From NCBI GenBank assembly GCA_002633025.1, contig NMRB01000204.1, positions 37,440 through 101,439 on the forward strand: a stretch of DNA of 64,000 nucleotides, in the 5' to 3' direction. The position numbers were made by a program, and so were the translations under genes. The notes below the pieces were generated by a model, which did no database searches, was not told where the DNA came from, and saw only the letters and a list, made by a program, of their open reading frames with translations. Every line of letters starts with the position of its first letter. Within the stretch, counting starts at the first letter, position 1. Below, in pieces: positions 19,369 through 45,600 of this stretch. Source of the stretch: Notospermus geniculatus (Eukaryota; Nemertea; Pilidiophora; Heteronemertea; Lineidae).

Positions 19369-20386
19369 CAACCTCGTTCCCAGGGGTATAGTTCGCTTTC
19401 TGACAATATGGCGGTCGCGTCACTAACCCCTGGCATCAGCTTTGGATTTAACGCACGTGATTGGTTGACGGGAAACCGTCAAATATATCCAAGAATATAC
19501 CCAAAGAAATTTTCAAAATAGTTTGGATCAAACCAGAAGGTTATCTATATCCAGGTTTGATGATTTTTTGTAAAAAGAATTTAAAAAGCACAAGTAAGTA
19601 TTTCAAATTGATTATTTTGACTCGTGCTGCCACCTATACTTAGTCCAAGATTCTTGGATTAGCAACCGAAGCTGATTCCAGGGGTTAGTGACATTCGGAA
19701 CACCTCGGGTCTTTCCGTCATTGTTCGGGAAAGCCCCTCGGATGTCATACAGTCATTCGCGGAGCGATTCTGGTCGTGATCACGACCAGAATTGTTAGGC
19801 TACCGCGTCGCTCATGACAAGTAGCCACCTCCGCGAACGAATATAACACCTGCAAACCCTGGCTGTCTGAAGGCGTGTTTATCGCTCAAATAGCAATAAA
19901 TTGGTATATGTTTGATACGCTGTATGTAAACTTGGAAGTGACACGCCAGTAAGGTAGTTATTTACACATTTTGGTGATCATGCCGGGCAAGTGGGAAAGT
20001 AGCTCTCGCCACTAACGTATAATATACGTTGTGATGAAATCCCCCAAATAGTTACTCGCTAGAATTCATGTAAAACGCATGGACAGCATTGAATCAGTAC
20101 ACTATTGACATGATTGAGGACTAAAGTAAACAAAATGATCATAAAATGTGCGAGTTTCGTCATTTCAGTACTATATATTAGCGAACTATTTCTTAGCAGA
20201 AGAACACTCCGCCAGTCTGCGTAATCGGCGCGCCGCATCACATATCCTTCCATTTCAATATGGCCGCTTTTGTATGACATTAGAGATTGAAATCTGACAA
20301 AGTTTCAAGCTCTAAGTTGAGAATGGGGTTAGTGAGCGAGTGGTCCGAGGTTGTCTGAGCGAACTATACCCCTGGGGACGAGGTTG
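19369..20386. mobile_element. 1018-bp non-autonomous DNA transposon with 9-bp target duplication
   Basis: The left end CAACCTCGTTCCCAGGGGTA and the right end TACCCCTGGGGACGAGGTTG are inverted repeats of about 29 bp (through TAGTTCGCT/AGCGAACTA) with one mismatch. The direct repeat GTCGGACTG flanks the element exactly at 19360-19368 and 20387-20395. The interior holds CACTAACCCCTGG and CCAGGGGTTAGTGA as a second inverted pair, GC-rich patches and no transposase. A 9-bp duplication is typical of Mutator-like (MULE) transposons, so I infer a MULE-mobilised non-autonomous copy. Confidence 0.85.
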
Positions 20387-20395
20387 GTCGGACTG

Positions 20396-22492
20396 CGGTT
20401 CGAACAGTCGAAGTCAGATCATCATGAACATGATGAATGTAAGCATGAAAAAAGAAAGGTCTGGAGTGTAAATCGGACACGCTGCGGTTCTTGTGGCAGT
20501 GGTGGGATGTTTGTCTTTTATAGAGACAAATTTTATAAATCGGGGTTGCTTCTATGATCAATAAAAATAAAATGCACCAGCACTGCAGTGAGTGCACAGC
20601 ACAGCCAGGCACAGCACATGAACAGCACCAAAAGTGACCAGTCACCATGGTCACTACACTGAGCACAGCATGCACTTTGCATGCAATGCATACACAGCAT
20701 GCACAGGCTAGGCCTACCTGCTAACCTAGGCCTAGGCCCTAGGTTTAGGCTACACCATAGGCCTAGGTAGTGTAGTGCAGTGTAACGATGTAGGCCTACC
20801 GGGGAATATCACTGATGTACGGTAGGCCTATCAGTCCTGAGTTGAGTAAGAAGAAAGCCGTGTTGATTGATCGTTAAAACTTTAGTAGGCTAGGCCGTCC
20901 GTCCAGGTCATGCTTAGGTTCGGAAATTGTCTCTAGAGGCGCCACCAGCGCCATAGTAAGAATTTTTGTGTACATGCATGAAGTACACATGCCAAACACG
21001 TATAGCAAACGTAAGTGCTCTTTACGCATGCGCAGTACACACTTTCGCTTGCATACTTCTTCTGTTTTGAAAAATAGTTGGATAATTCCCGATTTTGATG
21101 GAATTTTTGGCAAGATTTCACCATTTTAAGCCTCTGAATTGTGATATTTTTATTTTCAAACGAGGAATACTAAGGTTACAGGCTTTAAATTAAGTTTTTT
21201 AATGCGATAAATAGACTTTACAGGCTTCGTTTCACTTAGAAATGTCCACTTCGATCGGCTTGGTTTACGCGGGAATTTTCAACAGGCTTCCAATTTCATC
21301 ATGTCCAAGCCTTGGTAACATGAGAACCATTACGAACTATCACACCTGATGCGCTCACAATTACAGAGAAACCCGAATAAGAATGCCATTAACATACAAA
21401 TTGGTTAATTTTCATAAATTTTGAGAGCAGCATGTGAAAGAGCACCCAAAAAAAACCCTGTACAGCAATTTTCATCACTTAAATACTTCACGATTGTATT
21501 ACAATAACCTATGGCAAAAAGACTGATTGTTCAAATCATTAAATTGCCATAACTTTGTTTATAGATGAGCTATTGGGATAATTCAAACTGTTCTGAATTC
21601 AGTATTCATCAAGCTACACAGCCATTATGATTATACTTCGTTTTGATACAGTTGAAAATTTCTTTTGCCATACCTATCATGCTAATTAGTAATTGCCGTG
21701 CATATGCACCACCATCTAAATACTAGGCCTAGGCCTACCGTTCTCCACCCCTTTTGTCAGTTTGTACTGTTATTGTACCATCATCCACCTCAAGAATTCT
21801 TTTTTATCTTTCTCGTGAAAAGTAATGTAAACCGCATCAGAATCTAAATCGCTAATCACAACACAGAATATTATATTCTGTTTTTTGTCATCGACTCAGG
21901 TCCATCACGCATGTCAGTCAGCACCTACATGTAGGTTAGATGACAACATAGTCATTTTGTTTTAAGAAATATTGGGCTGGAAGACGGTACAATAACAGTA
22001 CAAAGGGGGTACAGTAGGTGGACGGTGGAGGATGGTAATAGACGGTGGAGGACGGCAATTAGCATGACCGCTACTGGTCCCGTAAGCCTGTAGGCTACAT
22101 GTAGGTAGTAAGAATTGGAGGGATGGAAGGATGACATTGATCAACGACGGAATGTAGTTTAATACAGTAGCCAGTCTCAGTACATGTAGGTCTGATACTA
22201 AGAAATCAAAACGATGGTGGTGTCATCCCTCCAATTCTTATCTTAGTCGTCACTGATGTAGGCCTAGCCGAGAGCAGAGACAATTATTCAGAATGTAGAC
22301 TCCCGGTTTCTGATTTCAGAATGATGTTCCTTTGACGTGGGATGTTGTACAGTACTGAATACCCGGTAGCTGAGAACTTTCCAAAGTTCTTGACCAGAGA
22401 AACATGAGAATTTCATTCCATTTGCCCTGAAATAGAAAGGTGTGACGACGGTTTGTTTGTGGAACAATTTTCTGTCAACTTGAGAAAACAGT
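20396..22492. other. Intergenic stretch upstream of TAF1
   Basis: No spliced gene is recognised. It holds a CACAGCA-rich patch (20580-20700), a dense cluster of AGGCCTAGG-type palindromic words (20700-20890) and no long ORF. It lies between divergent genes (kinesin left, TAF1 right), so the TAF1 promoter should be near its right end. I see no clear TATA box or initiator that I would defend. Confidence 0.5.
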
Positions 22493-38596
<16,104 letters not shown>

Positions 38597-39636
38597 TTAT
38601 ACTGATCTTTAAGTCAAGTCCTGTTTTGTAAATGGAGTGCTAAGCACTGTTGATTTCTTCAATACTGCACACAAATACACTTTTGTACAGTACATTTCTT
38701 TATGTTGTAGAGCAGAATTTATGCCGCAAGTACAATCATGGTACAATGTTTTGTGTATTGGTTGCAGTACATGTACTCTTAAAATCATGTGTATCTCGGA
38801 GAGTATGGATTAGCTTGTTGACTTCAAGTAGGATGTCTTGGATCTTTGAAGTATATGGACATGTACATTTACCAGTAGACAGTGTTTGAGAACGTATGGC
38901 TGATGAAAATACATGCATATGTACAGATCATGTATATAGCAAAATAGTGACATTCATTTATCATATTTATCATATTATGTAGAGATTGATTCTTGGCATT
39001 ATTCTGTTTTATCTGAACCTGACTGGCCTGGCCTGAGGCTGGCCTGAGTTCATGGAGTAGACGAAATGCATTTGTAATTCTGTGTATTTTTCCTGAAACG
39101 TTTGCTCCTGTTGTTAGGCCCAGGGGGAATTCAGGCAGATTAATTCGCCTTTGAGGTGGATGGAAGTGTAGCTGGTATGCCCAATGGATATATACAAAGA
39201 ACCATGACCCAGGCATGCATGAATTATCGACATGAAAAATATACACATGATGTGACTAACAATAACACACATCGCACTGCTCTGTCGCCTGGCCCGAGGT
39301 GAAGATGTTAGCCAGATTCTCATAAGGGGCACAGTCCGCGTGAGCTACTGCGAAACTAATGTATTAGGCCAGCCCAGCATACCACTATATATAAATACAC
39401 ACACCACACCTGGATGACCTAATTTCTGTCCGCAGTGAAGTACACCTGACTGCGGACAAGATTTTGCAGTAGCTCATGCGGTGTGTGTCCCTAATGTAAT
39501 GGCCTACTCCAGATGGCATGCGATTGTGAATATCGGTCGGATTGCCCCATCAATGGCCAATGCCGAAAGTGTGATGATTTTAGTTGTGAGATAATAATGC
39601 CTGCAGGCCAGCTCACCAATATAACATACCGATTAC

Positions 39637-39766
39637 GGGCCGATTTCACAAAGGCTGTTTAAGACTTACATGTAGATGCGTGTAACTTCGTCAAATGCAT
39701 GGTGGAAGTGCGTGCATTTAGTGAAGTTACACGCGTCTAAGTCTTAAACATCCTGTGAAATCGGCC
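39637..39766. repeat. Fold-back MITE, family A, copy 7
   Basis: GGGCCGATTTCACAAAGGCTG to CCTGTGAAATCGGCC; the ends have diverged but the core (CTTAGACGCGTGTAACTTC-type arms) is the same. TTAC flanks both sides. Confidence 0.85.
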
Positions 39767-39882
39767 TTACAAATTTCTTTAATTTTTTTCTGTGCAAGGT
39801 AGGCCTATACTACCAATTTGAACATGACAAAAATGCATGCAACATCACAGACGAGGAAAACTCCAAAATATACAAAGAGGAT

Positions 39883-40161
39883 CAGGCGCGGATCCGGGGG
39901 GCACACCTTGCCCGTGCCCCCCCTATTTTTTCGGTGACCAATGTTAGAAAAATTGCCCTTTTTGAAAGTGCCACAGAATTGCCTCGTAATTTGTCCCTCA
40001 GATGCTGGGAAATCGCACCTACAGCCTTATAGGTTACAAAATTTTCTGGGGGCAGAGCCCCCCAGACACCCCACCGTGGCTTCGCAACTTCCGCGCTCGC
40101 CTTCATCAGTCCACCGGTCACCTTCTGTGCCCCCCCTTTACCAGAATCCTGGATCCGCCCC
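39883..40161. repeat. GGATCC-ended element, copy 2
   Basis: Begins TCAGGCGCGGATCCGGGG and ends AATCCTGGATCCGCCCC, like 28408-28560 but longer (279 bp), with an internal GGCAGAGCCCCCCAGACACC. The long frames across it are artefacts. Confidence 0.7.
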
Positions 40162-40454
40162 GGAGGATGGTCATTCCAGGAATGACGATCGTTTTATGGA
40201 GTATCAAACAATATCTCATCGAACATGTTCGTACACACTCACTATCCAAACTCACTATTCTCACCGGTACCTTCTAATGAAAGCTGGGAGACATGATGTA
40301 TCGATGCATGACAACAAAAAACATCTGAACAAATTTAGTCCTAGGGTTCAAAGGTTGTCATGTCATGGTTTGTTCTCGGATTCACTACAATAGCCACATT
40401 CTTCGACTACATCAGGTTATTTTCCTTCGCCTTCTTCTTTGTAATGGTTTGCTT

Positions 40455-42660
40455 TCATTTGATCGCCCAGTCACGTTCTTCGATTGTGGCACCATTATCT
40501 ACTATGTCGGGCAATTTCCCTTCCTGTTGTTCTTGATTGATCTCGTACTTGATATGCTCTAGCAGCAAAGCAGCCAGGTCCCCTTCTTTCATGTTTTTAT
40601 CTGAAAAAGGTTCAAGATATTTTTCAGCAAATGCATGTAAGTGCTTTCATCACACTGAGGTCTCTATTCAATATCTCAACATCCATGGGTACATGTATTT
40701 GAAAAACATGGACTCTTGAACAATGGATTCCGAGACCTGGCACCAAACATGAAACTGAATGGACTACTATTAATCGCTCTCAACCCCTGGCCCACTCTCT
40801 CCAGCACATCCAATCCAAAGTCCTTGTTATATCTCTGGGTCATCCTTACATTTCTAAGGAAAACAAAATTTGAACAAAAAAAACGCAAATTACCATCGTA
40901 GTCAATTGGTCTCAGTCGCTCAAGCATCTTCATCGGTTCCTTTGGATGGGTGATTATCATCTTCAGCTTGTTGTAAAACCTCTCCCATTCAGAACACATG
41001 CGTGATTCAGTCAGGAACCCTTCCTCTTTCATCTTGTACATGGTATTTGCTTGGGTATTGTACTCCACAAAGGCATAGTACTAAAACAGAACCATATGCA
41101 ATACCGGTATTCATCAGATTCTACTGTACACTGTACTATACACTAACTGTACCGTATAGGCCTGAGGAGTAATTTTGTTTCTACATGTATCTGACTGTGA
41201 AGGCAGGGTTATCCGTTACATGTACACGTACACATGGCAAGGCGAGTGTCAAAAGTGTTCGCATAAGGTGTCCGGAAAATACAAGCAACTGATGGTAATA
41301 GGATTTTCTATCCACCTCAACTCTCCGATCATAACCAGGTAGGCCTAATTTAATGTCGAGCACAAAAGGCATCATGGTATAAATACATGTACCAGTACCC
41401 GAGTACATGTGGTAGTGGCACTATCTCGGCTGATTTGGAAGCACATTAAACTGCGAAGGAAAATGTGCATTTTCAGTTGCAAATTAGGGTACCAATTAGG
41501 TATTTTTTTATTGAATCAGTCACCCGCAAATAACACAAAGCTGTTACCTCTTTCCCATCATCCTTATCCTTGATGGCGTAGAGAGTTGGTGTGTAATCCC
41601 GGCCATCTTTCATGATGTGTAATATTTTGCCTTCAAGTCTGACAATGCACGGATCAAAGTCAGATATTTTCTGTGGGCAATGGCATGACTGAGGGTGAAG
41701 GATGAACAACTTGTAAGACAGCAATCCTCTCTTGTACTTGCCCTCCAATTCCTTACATTTCCGGACGAGATCCACTATCTCTGCAATTTGGGAGGAAAAA
41801 ATGATAAAACTGCAAAAATCACTGCTTCATCATGAGATATAAAAATCAACATCCGAACATTCCCAGGTTCACGTCATTTCGTTTGGTTATATCGCCTCGC
41901 TAACTAATGTAATGATACAGCGAGCTAGATAGATGTCTTCTGAGAAGACAATATGTATCTCGCATTGCTGACTGAATGCGAGTCTTTGTGGCCTACCGGT
42001 ACAATAAGTCCACTAGTACAGTTAAGTGTGGAAATTAGCCACAAAATTAAAAATATAATGCTTTCAGAAACATAACGGAAAAAAACATTCTGTAATGGTA
42101 AAGACGAAAACCTACAGTTTAAAAATCAACTTTTGAAAAAAGCGCAAGGAATCTTGTGTTGCTGATTGAATGTGAGTCTTTGTGGCCTACAGCAGGTCCA
42201 ACAGTACAATTAGGTATGGATACAATCAAAAATAGACTCTCGCTTATCTATTTTTGATACAATTAATTAAATGTATAAGAAAATAAAATTTGAATTGAGT
42301 CTTTACCATTATTTGCACGTTTTTCCTGAAAATGGCCCGAGTACTATACATTGCATTCATTCTAGATAATTTATTATCATACAGTGACATCGTTGCCTAT
42401 GATTTCTGGAACTGTGACTCTGGTCATACATGTGCACAATTAGGCTATACCACTGTCAGGTAGTTAATTCCACTACATGTAGGCATGATATCGCAGTTTT
42501 TTCCCTGTTAGGGCTGTGGTAGAATGTACATGTATGATGTAGCATAGAAAATACATACTCGGCACCCTGATCTTCAGGTACCTATAGTACCAACTGCAGG
42601 CGAGCCCTGTGCCAATGTTCACAAGGAATTTGAGGTCATAATTGATCTCCATCGGATCAC
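40455..42660 (-). other. STING ligand-binding domain 2 (exons J-K-L-M)
   Basis: GTGLACSWYYRYLKIRVP (Tyr167 position kept, Trp161 position replaced by Cys), then SYKLFILHPQSCHCPQ, KDGRDYTPTLYAIKD (Arg238 and Tyr240 positions kept), VEYNTQANTMYKM (Glu260 and Thr263 positions kept), helix MCSEWERFYNKLKMII and a C-terminal helix LAALLLEHIKYEINQ. The tail ends IEERDWAIK with no PLPLRT-like TBK1 motif. Residue matches are by eye against human STING. Confidence 0.85.
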
Positions 42661-45600
42661 CTGAAACAAATAACAAATTTGTGACAAACATTAATTTGTC
42701 AAGGGCAGTTTGACTGGACCACTTTGGAATCGGTGCATTTTGGAAATAACAATTTGTTCCAAATGATTTTGATTGAGATCAGGGAGATGTGCCCATTCAA
42801 GGTTTAATAACCACAGTTTTTNNNNNNNNNNNNNNNNNNNNNNNNNNNNNNNNNNNNNNNNNNNNNNNNNNNNNNNNNNNNNNNNNNNNNNNNNNNNNNN
42901 NNNNNNNNNNNNNNNNNNNNNNNNNNNNNNNNNNNNNNNNNNNNNNNNNNNNNNNNNNNNNNNNNNNNNNNNNNNNNNNNNNNNNNNNNNNNNNNNNNNN
43001 NNNNNNNNNNNNNNNNNNNNNNNNNNNNNNNNNNNNNNNNNNNNNNNNNNNNNNNNNNNNNNNNNNNNNNNNNNNNNNNNNNNNNNNNNNNNNNNNNNNN
43101 NNNNNNNNNNNNNNNNNNNNNNNNNNNNNNNNNNNNNNNNNNNNNNNNNNNNNNNNNNNNNNNNNNNNNNNNNNNNNNNNNNNNNNNNNNNNNNNNNNNN
43201 NNNNNNNNNNNNNNNNNNNNNNNNNNNNNNNNNNNNNNNNNNNNNNNNNNNNNNNNNNNNNNNNNNNNNNNNNNNNNNNNNNNNNNNNNNNNNNNNNNNN
43301 NNNNNNNNNNNNNNNNNNNNNNNNNNNNNNNNNNNNNNNNNNNNNNNNNNNNNNNNNNNNNNNNNNNNNNNNNNNNNNNNNNNNNNNNNNNNNNNNNNNN
43401 NNNNNNNNNNNNNNNNNNNNNNNNNNNNNNNNNNNNNNNNNNNNNNNNNNNNNNNNNNNNNNNNNNNNNNNNNNNNNNNNNNNNNNNNNNNNNNNNNNNN
43501 NNNNNNNNNNNNNNNNNNNNNNNNNNNNNNNNNNNNNNNNNNNNNNNNNNNNNNNNNNNNNNNNNNNNNNNNNNNNNNNNNNAAATTTCAACCCGATCGG
43601 ACTTCAAATATGGCCGCCAGGAAGCCATCTTGAAAAATGGACTTTGACCCACATTTTATAAATGGGAGTAGGTAGGATGTTTTAACGTTGTCAAAATACG
43701 TATCTAGGTACCATATAAATATATGGTAAATTTCAGGCAGATTCGACGTCAAATATGGCCGCCAGGGAGCCATCTTGAAAAATGGACTTCGACCCACACC
43801 TCATAAATAGTGGTAGCTAGGATGCTTTAACCGTGCCTAAATATGTGTCTTGGTACCGTCTACTTAAATGCCAAATTTCGGTTTGATTGGACTTCAACAT
43901 GGCTGCCAGGCGGCCATCTTGAAAAATTGACTTTGGCCTTATCTCATCGGTAGTAAATGTTACGATGTTTCTGCACTAATCCTTCACCATTCAACGTATC
44001 ACCAGGCTACTCACACTTCATACTCTGTCACAGAGGTGAGCACAATGGCCCTGGCCATTTCATTTTATTGAATCAGTCGCCCGCAAATAACACAAAGCTG
44101 TTACCTCTTTCCCATCATCCTTATCCTTGATGGCGTAGAGAGTTGGTGTGTAATCCCGGCCATCTTTCATGATGTGTAATATTTTGCCTTCAAGTCCGAC
44201 AATGCACGGATCAAAGTCAGATATTTTCTGTGGGCAATGGCATGACTGAGGGTGAAGGATGAACAACTTGTAAGACAGCAATCCTCTCTTGTACTTGCCC
44301 TCCAATTCCTTACATTTCTGGACGAGATCCACTATCTCTGCAATTTGGGAGGAAAAAATGATAAAACTGCAAAAATCACTGCTTCATCATGAGATATAAA
44401 AATCAACATCCGAACATTCCCAGGTTCACGTCATTTCGTTTGGTTATATCGCATGATATCGCAGTTTTTTTCCCTGTTAGGGCTGTGGTAGAATGTACAT
44501 GTATGATGTAGCATAGAAAACACATACTCGGCACCCTGATCTTCAGGTACCTATAGTACCAACTGCAGGCGAGCCCTGTGCCAATGTTCACAAGGAATTT
44601 GAGGTCATAATTGATCTCCATCGGATCACCTGAAACAAATAACAAATTTGTGACAAACATTAATTTGTCAAGGGCAGTTTGACTGGACCACTTTGGAATC
44701 GGTGCATTTTGGAAATAACAATTTGTTCCAAATGATTTTGATTGAGATCAGGGAGATTTGCCCATTCAAGGTTTAATAACCACAGTTTTTATAAACTTCC
44801 AGCACGAAAGCATGGCAAATGAAAGATGACAAACTCGTGATGTATGTACCCCACTCAGAATTTCGTAAAGGAAAATGGGTACTAATATATACCCTGACAC
44901 CTGAACAAATTCATTACTTGAATCTCGTTTACAAACCCACTTAGTATCAAGAATTTCTTTGGAAAATGCGGAAGCCAAGGTAAAGGACATGACAATGATT
45001 GTAACCCACCTCTGAATTCTGTGTTAGCTTTCTCCCTCCAACCAGAATCTTTGCAGTTGACGTAAGAGAACAACATGTCTAAGTCACTGATAAAGGGTGC
45101 ACTTTTCTCTGGACAAGTGTCCAGTATTACAACTGACCTGAAAACAGTGAGTTGAAATCGAAATCGTTTTTATCCAAGAAGGAACAATTTTCTTATCAAC
45201 AACTAAAAGAAAATTCCTCTACAAAATAAGGGTTAATATTCTTCGTGAATTCCCTAACCTCATTTTGATTGCATTTTGCAAAACGGGACTTGCCTCAAAT
45301 TCAAAATAAGGGTTATTATTCGTGAAATGCCCTATAACCTGATTTTGATGGCATTTTGTAGAATGGGACTTCAGGAAAATTGAACTTGGGTTTTCATTAC
45401 TACAGCAATTGCAAGTTTGAAAGTAAAACAACCGTTCACCTAGCTTACCTCTTATCGGGCTTTTCTTGACACAGATTGTAGTCTAACACCTTGTACAGCA
45501 AATATTCGAAGTNGTTGTCAAAATATGTATCTAGGTACCATATAAATATATGGTAAATTTCAGGCAGATTCGACGTCAAATATGGCCGCCAGGGAGCCAT

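Larger units (their letters stand above)
38597..40454. other. TAF1-to-TIR-STING convergent intergenic region
   Basis: It contains the TAF1 3' UTR and, on the other strand, the 3' UTR of the TIR-STING gene. Also a family A fold-back (39637-39766) and a GGATCC-ended element (39883-40161). No gene seen; the short frames have no domains. Confidence 0.6.

Noticed and set aside
41473-41775. Separate genes starting at the Met of MDLVRK or MDLVQK
   Set aside because: The Met is internal to exon K, which is preceded by a good acceptor and continues the STING fold from exon J.
42773-43661. Long open frames across 42773-43661
   Set aside because: They cross the 761-N gap; nothing outside the gap supports a coding exon in those frames.
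41504-44790. Three STING domains in series
   Set aside because: K' ends in phase 0 and J begins in phase 1, so X2 and X1 cannot be spliced one after the other; near identity and gap borders point to haplotypes.
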